Below, piece after piece: positions 8,522 through 16,759 of a stretch of DNA of 64,000 nucleotides. The stretch is from NCBI GenBank assembly GCA_964486935.1, contig CAZAPG010000021.1, forward strand, positions 1 through 64,000, written 5' to 3'. This DNA is from CAZAPG01 sp964486935. Lineage in GTDB: Bacteria; Chloroflexota; Anaerolineae; 4572-78; J111. Numbering within the stretch: position 1 is the first letter of the stretch; every line of letters begins with the position of its first letter. The notes beneath the pieces were generated by a model, which was given only the letters and a program-made list of their open reading frames with translations, did no database searches and was not told the origin of the DNA. The translations under genes and the position numbers were made by a program.

Positions 8522-9670
8522 CTAAAAACTAGAAACCAGGGCGTAAAGGTAGCCAATCACAACCGCCCCCACCAGCGAGATGGAAACATACAGAGCAAAG
8601 ACCCGGCGGGAGGTGAGACCCCACACGGCGGCCATAGCCGGCAGGGTGGTGGTGGGGCCGGCAATTAGAAAGGCCAGCCCGGCCGCGGGGTGCATCCCCT
8701 GGGTTAGCAAACCGCTGACCATTGGCAACGCCGTTAGATTGCCGGTGTAAACCGGCACACCGATGAGGGCCGCCAGCAAAATTGCCAGAGAATTTTGACC
8801 GCCCAGCAAACCGGCAATCCACTCTGAGGGAATGTAGAGCGTAATCAAGGCTTCCAGAAAAAAGGCCAGGGCCATGAATTTGATAACCATCGTGGCGGCG
8901 CTCCAGGTCTCGGCGAGCAGGCGCCGGCGAAACGATGGCGGTTTGAGGCCACAGCCGGCGGCCGGCGCTTCGGTTGAACCGCAACTGTCGCCGCAAGCGG
9001 CTGAGGTTGCTCCAGCGTCGTTGGAAGCGCGCCGCGTTATTAGGGCAACTCCGGCCACATGTTGATTTTTAACCATTGTTACCGCCACTGGGCCGCAGCA
9101 GGCCGGCTCGGCGGCCAGAGCCGGGGTTGAGCCGGGCCACTGAATTGTTTTGGCGTATGATTTAAGATTTTGCCAGCCCTGTTTGAGCAACGTCCAACCA
9201 CTCTGAACCGAGGAAACCTGATGAGTCCGCAAAATAGAGTGGCCCAGCCAACCCTGCCAAACAATCAAATGGGTGGCAAAACCGGCGCTCAGGCTCAAAA
9301 GCAGCGTGGCAATCAATCGCCACACGGCCAGCTCCCAACCGATGGTGGCGACGCTCAAAAAGAAAATTTCGGGGTCCATCGAGGGAGAGGCAATCCAAAA
9401 AGCCATTACCGGGGCCAGCGGCACGCCGCCAATGAGCAGCGAAGCCACCACCGGAATCACGCTGCACGAACAAAACGGGCTGAAAGCTCCAACCAGTGTG
9501 GCTAAAAAAATTGCCGTTACGGGTCGCGCGCTAAAGGCCCGGTTGATATATTTTGACGCGCCCGACATCTGCACCGCCACGGCTAAAGGGATGGTAATCA
9601 GCAAGTAAGGCCAAATGCGCAAAAAGGCGTCGAGGATGAAATCGGCAATGGTTATAATTTGATAGAGCAT
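8522..9670 (-). CDS. ArsP-type permease (DUF318 family)
   Basis: This 382-residue protein has about eight membrane segments and the family hallmarks: GAFSPFCSCSVIPVVASLL near residues 60-80, with a CSC motif in a membrane segment, and a repeated half with GVPVYTGNLTALPMV. A Cys-rich cytoplasmic loop (about residues 190-235, including ACCG, CGDSCGS and GCG) could bind soft metals. Family PF03773 includes ArsP, which exports trivalent organoarsenicals, and less characterised metal-linked permeases. Two copies of the ArsR operator precede it, and AAGGTG precedes the ATG. Substrate is most likely an arsenical or other thiophilic species; that is inference from regulator and Cys content. Confidence 0.8.
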   Translation of the reverse strand: MLYQIITIADFILDAFLRIWPYLLITIPLAVAVQMSGASKYINRAFSARPVTAIFLATLVGAFSPFCSCSVIPVVASLLIGGVPLAPVMAFWIASPSMDPEIFFLSVATIGWELAVWRLIATLLLSLSAGFATHLIVWQGWLGHSILRTHQVSSVQSGWTLLKQGWQNLKSYAKTIQWPGSTPALAAEPACCGPVAVTMVKNQHVAGVALITRRASNDAGATSAACGDSCGSTEAPAAGCGLKPPSFRRRLLAETWSAATMVIKFMALAFFLEALITLYIPSEWIAGLLGGQNSLAILLAALIGVPVYTGNLTALPMVSGLLTQGMHPAAGLAFLIAGPTTTLPAMAAVWGLTSRRVFALYVSISLVGAVVIGYLYALVSSF

Positions 9671-9686
9671 TATTTGTCACCTTGTT

Positions 9687-9704
9687 AATTGTATTTTTAC
9701 GATG
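9687..9704. promoter_or_regulatory. ArsR operator copy 1 before the permease
   Basis: Degenerate copy of TATCGTA-TTTT-TACGATA, reading AATTGTATTTTTACGATG. It lies about 17 bases before the permease ATG, 28 bp centre-to-centre from copy 2. Confidence 0.65.
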
Positions 9705-9714
9705 GGTAGGTTAT

Positions 9715-9732
9715 TATCGTAATTTTACGATG
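9715..9732. promoter_or_regulatory. ArsR operator copy 2 before the permease
   Basis: TATCGTA-ATTT-TACGATG: 6 of 7 symmetric positions hold in the arms. It is placed upstream of copy 1, consistent with an internal regulated promoter for the permease. Confidence 0.65.
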
Positions 9733-9759
9733 ATTAAGTTCAAAATTTTTTTGGAACTT

Positions 9760-9957
9760 CTATTCCGGGCAGCTTTGCGGAGAACGATTGACGGGCAGCG
9801 CCAATTTATCAACCAGATTGGCAATCAACGCGCCAAAATTTATTTTCTGTTTCGTCCGGGCCGGCTGCGAGCGGGCAGCCTGCCGCGCCCGGATAATTTC
9901 CCGATACCGTTCCTGGGCAATCTTTTGTTCAACTTCAATATCATTCCAGTTAATCAT
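9760..9957 (-). CDS. Small basic hypothetical protein in the ArsR-permease operon
   Basis: This 65-residue protein is probably real: AAAGGAG sits seven bases before the ATG, and its own ArsR operator lies just upstream. The first 40 residues are charged and probably helical (RYREIIRARQAARSQ); the middle has an amphipathic segment, INFGALIANLVDKLAL. No family recognised and no Cys except near the end (QSCPE). It could be an accessory of the permease. Confidence 0.6.
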   Translation of the reverse strand: MINWNDIEVEQKIAQERYREIIRARQAARSQPARTKQKINFGALIANLVDKLALPVNRSPQSCPE

Positions 9958-9970
9958 TTCGTCGCTCCTT

Positions 9971-9988
9971 TATTGTATTTTTACGATA
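9971..9988. promoter_or_regulatory. ArsR operator before the small protein
   Basis: TATTGTATTTTTACGATA differs from the perfect palindrome at 10359-10376 by one base. It sits between the arsR stop and the small gene's ribosome site. Confidence 0.7.
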
Positions 9989-10009
9989 AGTGGATTTAAA
10001 AAAATCTGG

Positions 10010-10342
10010 TCAAAAAATTTCACCCACCCGCTCTCTGAACCAGGCGATATTTTCTTCATTCAGGCAATAATTGGTGGCGGGACCTTCGGTGATGCCGGTA
10101 ATCCAGCCGGCCTCTCGCAAAACTTTGAGGTGCTGCGAGACTGTGGCCTGGGCAATAGGCAGGTAATTTACAATATCGCCGGTAATGCAGCCGGGGTGAG
10201 TTACCAAAAACTTCATTATTTCAAAGCGGATGGAGTTGCCCAGCGCCTTGAACATTTTAACCAGCCGTTCCTGCTCAACGCCGGAGATATCCAGAGTGCA
10301 GCAGGCTGTTAACTCTATAGTTTGTGGTTGCGATGTTGACAT
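10010..10342 (-). CDS. ArsR/SmtB-family metal-responsive repressor
   Basis: The 110-residue protein has the winged helix-turn-helix of the ArsR family: FKALGNSIRFEIMKFL, then the recognition helix AQATVSQHLKVLREAGWI. Cys14-Cys15 near the N-terminus and a Cys in HPGCITGDIV before the recognition helix are candidate ligands for arsenite or another thiophilic metalloid. Expected action is repression in the absence of inducer and release on binding. It heads an operon with a small protein and an ArsP-like permease. Four near-identical palindromes lie in the three upstream regions, including its own promoter, so autoregulation is very likely. Confidence 0.85.
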   Translation of the reverse strand: MSTSQPQTIELTACCTLDISGVEQERLVKMFKALGNSIRFEIMKFLVTHPGCITGDIVNYLPIAQATVSQHLKVLREAGWITGITEGPATNYCLNEENIAWFRERVGEIF

Positions 10343-10358
10343 TTCTTTGCGCTCGTTA

Positions 10359-10376
10359 TATCGTATTTTTACGATA
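10359..10376. promoter_or_regulatory. ArsR operator in the arsR promoter
   Basis: TATCGTATTTTTACGATA is a perfect 7-4-7 palindrome 17 bases before the arsR start codon, where it would overlap the promoter. Confidence 0.8.
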
Positions 10377-10460
10377 ATAGAATATCACAAAACTTTCCCG
10401 TTGTCAACCCCCAATACAAATGGTTTTCCCCATTCACAGGGATTAAGGTATAATGGATGT

Positions 10461-10505
10461 CCTTTAAACAATAAAGCGCGTTGTTTGATGGACAAACAAC
10501 GCGCT
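10461..10505 (-). terminator. Strong intrinsic terminator of the small membrane-protein gene
   Basis: AGCGCGTTGTTTG (10475-10487) and CAAACAACGCGCT (10493-10505) form a perfect 13-bp stem with a five-base loop. Read on the minus strand it is followed by a T-rich tract. It starts 14 bases beyond the stop codon. Confidence 0.75.
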
Positions 10506-10518
10506 ATAAAATTTTTGC

Positions 10519-10776
10519 TCAGGCGCTGGCTTTGCCCCGAACGGTAAAATACCAGGCCGCAACCGGAATCACAATCAAAATCAGACCAACACAAACCTGG
10601 CCCACCCCAAACATCAGCGCCGAGGTCGGGTCGCTGCTACCAAACACATCGATATCGGCATCGGGAATAAAACTGATGACAGAAAATAACATCCCCATAA
10701 AGCAAGAAAATATGCCGGGGCAGCCGCACAAAACAGCGGCAACTATGGTTACAATCAGGCCTGTATTTCGATCCAT
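10519..10776 (-). CDS. Small two-helix membrane protein
   Basis: This 85-residue protein has two clear membrane segments (about residues 8-38 and 55-77) joined by an acidic loop, PDADIDVFGSSDP. A GGGAGG ribosome site precedes the ATG and a strong terminator follows, so it is a monocistronic gene. Several Cys occur in the first helix (CGCPGIFSC). I do not recognise the family. The promoter region is shared with the divergent amidase. Confidence 0.65.
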   Translation of the reverse strand: MDRNTGLIVTIVAAVLCGCPGIFSCFMGMLFSVISFIPDADIDVFGSSDPTSALMFGVGQVCVGLILIVIPVAAWYFTVRGKASA

Positions 10777-10867
10777 TTTTTCCTCCCATATCTTGTAAAT
10801 TTTTATGTAAAGTTAATTTTAGCACACAATACCAATTTTGTCATCACAATTATCTGGAGATTCTAAT

Positions 10868-12169
10868 ATGTCAGCAAATTTTGAAACCCGTTTAGCGCCT
10901 TTGGCCCAGGCGCTACGCAGCGGCGAGTTAAATTTAAGCGACTACTTAAGCCAGCTTGAAACTTATTTTGAAACCGAAAATGAGCGTATCCAGGCCCTGC
11001 TGCCCGAAGCGCACCGCTTTGAACGTTTACGGCGCGAAGCCGCCGCGCTCGAAGCCCGCTATCCCGACCCCTCAGCTCGACCGCCGCTGTTTGGCGTGCC
11101 GGTGGGGGTCAAAGATATTTTTCACGCCGAGGGGTTTGTGACCCAGGCCGGTTCCAAATTGCCGGCCGAGATATTAACCGGCCCGGAAGCCGAGAGCGTT
11201 ACCCTGCTGAAGCAGGCCGGGGCGCTGATTTTGGGCAAAACCGTTACCACCGAGTTTGCCTATTTTGCTCCTGGCCCCACCCGCAACCCGCACAATATCG
11301 GCCACACGCCGGGCGGCTCCAGCAGCGGTTCGGCGGCGGCAGTGGCAGCCGGGTTGAGTCCGCTGGCGCTGGGCACGCAAACCATCGGCTCGGTGGTAAG
11401 GCCGGCGGCTTTTTGCGGCTGCGTTGGCTTTAAACCCAGCGCCGGGCGGGTCTCCCGGGCCGGGGTGATTCCTCTCTCGCCCACGCTGGACCATGTTGGC
11501 TTTTTTACCCAGAATGTGCCGGGCGTAATTTTGGCCGCCGAGGTACTGGTTAGAGAATGGCAGGCTGACGTGTCGCCCGGCCAGCCGCCGGTTCTGGGCA
11601 TCCCTGTTGGCCCGTATCTGGAAAAGGCCAGCAGCGAAGGGCTGGCTCATTTTCAGGCCACCTGCCAAAAGTTGGCCCAGGCCGGCTACACCATCAAAGA
11701 AGTTCCAGCTATGCAAAATTTTGATGAAATTTACGCCTGGCACAACGACCTGGTAGCCATTGAAATAGCCCAGGTTCATGAAAAATGGTTCAAGCAATAT
11801 CAAGACCTTTACCACCCCAAAACCGCCGCGCTGATTAAACGGGGCCATCAGATAGCCCACGGCTCGGCCAGGGTTTACCACAGCGAACGGGAGCGATTGC
11901 GCCACGAGTTAAGCCACCTGATGAGCCAACATAACCTCTCGCTGTGGGTTGCGCCGGCTGCGCCGGGCACTGCCCCCAAAGGGCTGGACAGCACCGGCAA
12001 CCCGGTGATGAATTTACCCTGGACATACGCCGGGCTGCCGGCCATCAGTTTGCCGGCGGGTACGGGTCAAAATGGGCTGCCGCTGGGGTTGCAGGTGGTT
12101 GGCGGCTGGCTGGCCGATGAAAAGCTGCTGGCCTGGGCCGTCCGGCTGGCAGAAGTGGCGGGGGCTTAA
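10868..12169 (+). CDS. Amidase signature-family hydrolase
   Basis: The Ser-cisSer-Lys triad region is visible: Lys in GVPVGVKDIFH, the glycine/serine-rich GGSSSGSAAAVAAGL, and the nucleophile region GTQTIGSVVRPAAFCG. The family hydrolyses C-N amide bonds; the substrate cannot be assigned. The usual GTDTGGS is GTQTIGS here, which is seen in divergent amidases. ATG at 10868 is chosen because GGAG lies eight bases upstream; the longer TTG start has no ribosome site. The protein is 433 residues, slightly short for the family but including the C-terminal LPLGLQVVG element. NrnA follows directly and is probably co-translated. Confidence 0.8.
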   Translation: MSANFETRLAPLAQALRSGELNLSDYLSQLETYFETENERIQALLPEAHRFERLRREAAALEARYPDPSARPPLFGVPVGVKDIFHAEGFVTQAGSKLPAEILTGPEAESVTLLKQAGALILGKTVTTEFAYFAPGPTRNPHNIGHTPGGSSSGSAAAVAAGLSPLALGTQTIGSVVRPAAFCGCVGFKPSAGRVSRAGVIPLSPTLDHVGFFTQNVPGVILAAEVLVREWQADVSPGQPPVLGIPVGPYLEKASSEGLAHFQATCQKLAQAGYTIKEVPAMQNFDEIYAWHNDLVAIEIAQVHEKWFKQYQDLYHPKTAALIKRGHQIAHGSARVYHSERERLRHELSHLMSQHNLSLWVAPAAPGTAPKGLDSTGNPVMNLPWTYAGLPAISLPAGTGQNGLPLGLQVVGGWLADEKLLAWAVRLAEVAGA

Positions 12170-12173
12170 CAAT

Positions 12174-13154
12174 TTGTGGCAAAAAATTATTTCGACTATC
12201 CTGAGCCATCGTAACTTTGTCATCACCTCGCACATCAACCCCGATGGCGACGCAGTGGGGTCTGAGCTGGCGCTGGCCGAACATTTGAGACGCCTTGGCA
12301 AAAATGTCGCTATTATTAATAGCGACTCCGCGCCAAAAACATTTCGTTTTCTTGACCCGCAACATTGGGCCAAACGCTACTCGCCCAAAAAACAGGCAAA
12401 TACCATCAACCGGGCCGAGGTGATTGTGGTGGTTGACGCCTCGGGCGGGTGGGAGCGGTTAGGCCCGGTGGGCCAGGCCCTGGAGCAGACCAACGCCGCC
12501 AAACTGTGCATTGACCACCACCCCGACGCCACCGATTTTGTAGATATTGCCGTTATCGATACCGAGGCCGCCGCCACGGCTGAATTGATTTATGATTTAG
12601 TTGTGGCGATGGAAGGCGAAGTAACCCCATCTATGGCCCAGGCCCTTTACGCCGGCATTTTAACCGATACCGGCAGCTTTCGTTTTCCCAAAACCAGCCC
12701 GCAAACGCACTGCATTACCGCCAAATTGCTGGCTGCCGGCGTTGACCCGCGTTACGTTTACAGCCAAATTTACGAGCAGCAATCGCTGGGGCTGTTGCAA
12801 TTAAAGGGGCATGCCATGCACTCCATCAAAACAGCGGCCAACGGCCAAATTGCCTACTACGGCTTGAGCCGCAGCGCCTTAAAAGCGTACGGGGTCAAAA
12901 GCACAGAGTTGGATGGATTTGCCAGCCTGGGCCAGCAGATTAGCGGGGTACGCCTGGTAATTTTTTGCACCGAAGCCACCAAAGGCCGGGTAAAAATCAG
13001 CTTACGCAGCGATGGCGCCATACCGATTAACCAGATTGCCCGCGAGTATGATGGCGGCGGGCATCCCTCGGCGGCGGGGGCCATTGTGCCGGGCCGGTTA
13101 GACGAGGTTTTGCTTGAGGTGGTTCAAAAAGCAGAAGCGTTGCTCAAAGAATAA
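12174..13154 (+). CDS. nrnA: DHH-family nanoRNase/pAp phosphatase (NrnA-like)
   Basis: DHH phosphoesterase motifs are complete: HINPDGDAVGSELAL near the N-terminus, VVVDASGGW, the DHH motif in CIDHHPDATDF, a conserved D in GILTDTGSF, and the DHHA1 signature GGHPSAAGA at the C-terminus. NrnA degrades short oligoribonucleotides from the 3' end and dephosphorylates pAp to AMP in the cytoplasm. The start is uncertain: TTG at 12174, five bases after the amidase stop, gives 326 residues, the usual length. The frame is open further upstream but only inside the amidase gene. Translational coupling to the amidase is likely. Confidence 0.85.
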   Translation: MWQKIISTILSHRNFVITSHINPDGDAVGSELALAEHLRRLGKNVAIINSDSAPKTFRFLDPQHWAKRYSPKKQANTINRAEVIVVVDASGGWERLGPVGQALEQTNAAKLCIDHHPDATDFVDIAVIDTEAAATAELIYDLVVAMEGEVTPSMAQALYAGILTDTGSFRFPKTSPQTHCITAKLLAAGVDPRYVYSQIYEQQSLGLLQLKGHAMHSIKTAANGQIAYYGLSRSALKAYGVKSTELDGFASLGQQISGVRLVIFCTEATKGRVKISLRSDGAIPINQIAREYDGGGHPSAAGAIVPGRLDEVLLEVVQKAEALLKE

Positions 13155-13318
13155 ATGGGGTTATTTGCTCTGTTGCCAAAAGTATGGTAAAAACGTTGGG
13201 CGTTACCAAAGTGGCAAATTTCACAAAAATCGGTCTTAATTCTTATATTATTCTAACAAAGCCCGTGTAAAATCAAGCGGTATAAAATTTAATTATTTTG
13301 TTGAGCGGAGTTTGAGCC

Positions 13319-13621
13319 ATGCCCATTTACGAATATGAATGCCTGACCTGCGGCGCCACCTTTGAAAAGCGCCAAAGTTTCAGCGATGCCCCCATAGCCG
13401 ATTGTCCCAACGGCCATAATGATACTCGCCGCTTGCTATCAGCGCCGGCCATCGTGTTTAAGGGCAGTGGCTTTTACATTAACGATAGCAAATCGAGCAA
13501 AAGTAGCGTGAATGGCTCAGGCACAAATGGCCACTCCGAAAATGGCAGCAAGGTCGATAAAACCGAGCCGAAACCGGAAACTACCGCCAAAGCCGAAAAA
13601 ACAGCCAGCAGCGATAGTTAG
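13319..13621 (+). CDS. FmdB-type zinc ribbon regulatory protein
   Basis: MPIYEYECLTCG at the N-terminus with a second pair in DCPNGH is the FmdB zinc ribbon (about residues 8-30), followed by a short conserved region (SAPAIVFKGSGFYIND). The rest is a low-complexity Ser/Lys/Glu-rich tail. FmdB proteins are often annotated as regulators, but their biochemical role is not settled. The second zinc pair is C-x-x-x-H rather than C-x-x-C. It has its own terminator. The 160 upstream bases are AT-rich and probably hold the promoter; I could not choose one box pair. Confidence 0.8.
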   Translation: MPIYEYECLTCGATFEKRQSFSDAPIADCPNGHNDTRRLLSAPAIVFKGSGFYINDSKSSKSSVNGSGTNGHSENGSKVDKTEPKPETTAKAEKTASSDS

Positions 13622-13646
13622 CCAGACAACCCCAAATATTCAATTT

Positions 13647-13675
13647 GCCCGGCCCGGCCGGGCTTTTTTATTTTG
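13647..13675 (+). terminator. Intrinsic terminator after the zinc-ribbon gene
   Basis: GCCCGG-CCCGG-CCGGGC hairpin followed by TTTTTTATTTT. It argues against any start for the next gene upstream of about 13680. Confidence 0.75.
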
Positions 13676-13746
13676 ATTTACTTTGCCCCAACCTCTGGTT
13701 GACTTCCCACCCAAACTCACCTATGATATTGGGCAGAGAAATAATT

Positions 13747-16089
13747 ATGACATCCTCAAGTTCTCCAAATTCAAAAATATTGTCGCTTCGGCTGGCGCTC
13801 AGTAACTACCCCATCCTGTCTGATAAAATCAGAGGGCGCATGCGCCAGGAGCTTTTTGTCAGGGGCATTATTGCGCCCAATGTATTAGAGGAAGAAGCCG
13901 AAAAAAAGGCCATCGAGACTCAAAAACTGGAGGGCATTGATAACCCGCTGTATCAAGAGTCTGCCGAAGTTTGGGAAAAACGGCTGGCCATTATGCGCGA
14001 TTATCTGACCGATTTTTACTTTGCCTACAACTTGCCCTACAGCTATTTTGAAGAACTTGTGCAGGCCGCCGTCAACGAGAACCGGGCCGGCCAGCCTAAA
14101 AAAGTTATCTTGACTTTTAACCCGGAACTGGCTCCCTGGGACATGCTGTTTGCCACCGCCGAAAAGTACGCCAGCTACCCCCCCGAACTGTACGAAACCG
14201 TAAAACACCACCTTATGGGCATTATTGTGGTTTTACTCAAAGGTCTGGTTAGCGACCAACTGGCCTTTGTGCGGATTGCCCGTAAATTTATCAATATTTT
14301 CGACCTCAAAGAAATTCGGGCGCACCGTATTGGGCGCGGTAAAATTGGGGGCAAAGCCGCCGGCATGCTTTTGGCCTACAACATTTTGGAGCGCCCCGAA
14401 CCCGACGATGAAATTGACCTGAGCAGCTATGTGGCCCTGCCCGAAACCCATTTTATTGGCAGCGATGTTTATTACGATTTCAAAGCCGTTAACAATCTTG
14501 ACCGCTTTACGAGTCAAAAATATTTAACCCGCGAGGAAATTGAACGGCAGTATCCGCGCATTAGAAAAGCCTACCTGGCCAGCAAATTTCCCAAAGATAT
14601 TACCGAAAAGCTCAAAGAGCTATTGGCTCAAATTGGCCGGTCGCCCATTATTGTGCGCTCTTCAAGCCTGCTTGAAGACAACTTTGGCAGCGCCTTTGCC
14701 GGCAAGTACGAGAGTATATTTTTGCCCAACCAGGGCGCCCCCGAACAAAACCTGGCCGAATTGCTCAAAGCCATCAAGCAGGTATACGCCAGCGTGCTTA
14801 ACCCCGATGCCCTGTTTTACCGCCAAATTCAAAAGCTGGATGACTACGATGAGCGCATGGCTATTCTTATTCAAAAAGTGCAGGGGCAACAATACGGCAA
14901 ATACTTTTTCCCCTACATGGCCGGCGTGGGTTTTAGCCGCAACCCCTTTATCTGGAACAACAAGCTGCGACCAGAAGATGGTTTTTTGCGGATTGTATTG
15001 GGCCTGGGAACCCGCGCCGTCGACCGGGTAGCCAGAGATTACCCCCGCATGGTTGGGTTAAGCCATCCCCAACTCAGGCCGGTTACGGGCGCGTCGGATA
15101 TTATTAAATACTCGCAGCGATTTTTAGACGTGATTGATCTGGATGAAAACGCCCTCAAATCCGTGCCCGTTGCCGAGGTGCTATCGGAGAGTTTTCCCGG
15201 CCTGCAATATCTGGCCTCTATTGACGAAGGCGATTATATCAAACCAATGTTTGCCCTCACGCCCGGCATCGAGCCGGAAAATTTAATTCTCACCTTTGAC
15301 AACCTGCTCAAAAACACCGATTTTGTGCGGATTATGAAAACCATGCTCAAAAAACTGGAGCGTCACTACGAGCGCCCGGTAGATATTGAGTTTACCGTAG
15401 AGTTGTCTCCCGGCTATCCCAAGCCCTCCTTTAAAGTTTATTTATTGCAATGCCGGCCCCTTAGCAACCGCGAAGGTATGGCCGATGTGCCGTTGCCGGT
15501 CAACATCCCCGCCGAAAACCAGATTTTCAGCTCTACTCATTTAGTACCACGGGGCGCTGTCGATAAAATAAGATATATTGTTTACGTTGACCCCATCCGC
15601 TACAGCCAGATTCCCTCTAGCAGCGTGCGAATGGAGCTGGCCAGAATTATTGGCCGCATCAACAAGCACTTAGAAGGGGAAACATTTATTTTAATGGGGC
15701 CGGGCCGGTGGGGCAGTTCTAATATCGACCTGGGGGTAAAAGTTACCTACGCCGATATTTACAACTCGCGCATGCTCATTGAAATTGCCGTAGCCCGCAA
15801 CGGCGATATGCCGGAATTATCCTACGGCACCCACTTCTTTCAAGATTTGGTTGAAAGCAACATCTACCCGCTCTCGCTCTTTCCCGATGACTCAGGCGCG
15901 GTGTTCAACCGGGAGTTTTTTGAGCAGTCGCCCAATATGCTGGCCGACATTCTGCCCAAAGATAACTCCTATGGCGATTACATCAAGGTGATTGACGTTT
16001 CAAAAATGAGCCAGGGGAAGCTTTTGCGGGTTATCATGAACGCCGAAGAGGGTAAGGCGCTGGGGTATTTAACCGCGTATCAGGGGTAA
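13747..16089 (+). CDS. PEP synthase/PPDK N-terminal-like protein lacking the phosphohistidine and PEP domains
   Basis: The protein of about 780 residues carries the ATP-grasp-like nucleotide-binding domain of pyruvate phosphate dikinases: GRGKIGGKAAGMLLAYNIL, then IIVRSSSLLEDNFGSAFAGK, and YLLQCRPLS near residue 575. The C-terminal part contains an unusual GPGRWGSSNIDLGV stretch. The swivelling phosphohistidine domain and the PEP-binding barrel of full PEP synthase are absent. It may be a nucleotide-dependent phosphotransferase with another partner. ATG at 13747 or 13723 is possible; 13747 opens a Ser-rich tail (MTSSSSPNSK). No strong ribosome site favours either. Confidence 0.7.
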   Translation: MTSSSSPNSKILSLRLALSNYPILSDKIRGRMRQELFVRGIIAPNVLEEEAEKKAIETQKLEGIDNPLYQESAEVWEKRLAIMRDYLTDFYFAYNLPYSYFEELVQAAVNENRAGQPKKVILTFNPELAPWDMLFATAEKYASYPPELYETVKHHLMGIIVVLLKGLVSDQLAFVRIARKFINIFDLKEIRAHRIGRGKIGGKAAGMLLAYNILERPEPDDEIDLSSYVALPETHFIGSDVYYDFKAVNNLDRFTSQKYLTREEIERQYPRIRKAYLASKFPKDITEKLKELLAQIGRSPIIVRSSSLLEDNFGSAFAGKYESIFLPNQGAPEQNLAELLKAIKQVYASVLNPDALFYRQIQKLDDYDERMAILIQKVQGQQYGKYFFPYMAGVGFSRNPFIWNNKLRPEDGFLRIVLGLGTRAVDRVARDYPRMVGLSHPQLRPVTGASDIIKYSQRFLDVIDLDENALKSVPVAEVLSESFPGLQYLASIDEGDYIKPMFALTPGIEPENLILTFDNLLKNTDFVRIMKTMLKKLERHYERPVDIEFTVELSPGYPKPSFKVYLLQCRPLSNREGMADVPLPVNIPAENQIFSSTHLVPRGAVDKIRYIVYVDPIRYSQIPSSSVRMELARIIGRINKHLEGETFILMGPGRWGSSNIDLGVKVTYADIYNSRMLIEIAVARNGDMPELSYGTHFFQDLVESNIYPLSLFPDDSGAVFNREFFEQSPNMLADILPKDNSYGDYIKVIDVSKMSQGKLLRVIMNAEEGKALGYLTAYQG

Positions 16090-16278
16090 AGCCTTAAAAA
16101 ATAAGGCTCAATATGGATTTCAAGGCGGTCAGATTAAAGGGTGGCTAGTCGCAGGTATGTGGGTGGCAAGTCAGGATTTGGTCTGTAAATTCGCCAGGAT
16201 TTGTTACTTGCGACCTGCCACTTGCCACACGCTTACGGCTAATTCCGCATCTCCTTGAAACGCATCAAGAGCCAAAAA

Positions 16279-16309
16279 GAAAAAGCCCTTGCTTGAAGGG
16301 CTTTTTTTA
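16279..16309. terminator. Bidirectional intrinsic terminator
   Basis: AAAAAGCCCTT-GCTTG-AAGGGCTTTTT is symmetric with A-runs and T-runs on both sides. It serves the convergent PEP-synthase-like and winged-helix genes. The rest of 16090-16341 holds a degenerate repeat of AGTCGCAGGT/ACTTGCGACCTGCCAC words, in inverted order, and no gene. Confidence 0.8.
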
Positions 16310-16341
16310 TTGCAAATAAACCGGCAAATAAATTTATTCTA

Positions 16342-16665
16342 TTAAACGCGCAGTTCATAACCCTGGCCGCGCCGGGTTAAAATCAACTCCGGGATGCGGG
16401 GATTCTCTTCAATTTTTTGGCGCAGCCAGCAAATATGCACATCCAGGGTGCGGGTATCGCCCAGATATTCGGTGTTCCAAACCTCTTGCATTAGCTCACT
16501 GCGGCTGACCACTTTGCCAACATTCTCCATGAGCATAATCATTAATTTGGTCTCTTTGGGCGTCAGATGAATCTCGTCTCCGTTTCTTCTTAGAATGGAC
16601 TTTTCGATATCTAACACCATTCCATCAATTTCTACCATTTTTTTAGACAATTTTAGACGTGGCAT
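16342..16665 (-). CDS. Stand-alone OmpR-type winged-helix DNA-binding protein
   Basis: The 107 residues form just one OmpR/PhoB C-terminal effector domain: LTPKETKLMIMLMENVGKVV, RSELMQEVWN, a recognition helix in RTLDVHICWLRQKIE, and the wing LTRRGQGYEL. There is no receiver domain upstream, and AGGAG precedes the ATG, so the short form is real rather than truncated. It probably acts as a constitutive or partner-controlled transcription factor. No kinase is encoded next to it. Confidence 0.75.
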   Translation of the reverse strand: MPRLKLSKKMVEIDGMVLDIEKSILRRNGDEIHLTPKETKLMIMLMENVGKVVSRSELMQEVWNTEYLGDTRTLDVHICWLRQKIEENPRIPELILTRRGQGYELRV

Positions 16666-16759
16666 AAACGTCGCTCCTGCACTACTGTTAACCGCCTGGT
16701 TGAAGCCATTATAACACCCGGATTCCTTAATATCTATAGGAAACCTGTCCTGTTTTTCC

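Noticed and set aside
13645..13746. Extended N-terminus of the PEP-synthase-like protein from 13645
   Set aside because: This start overlaps the terminator of the zinc-ribbon gene and adds a non-family peptide.
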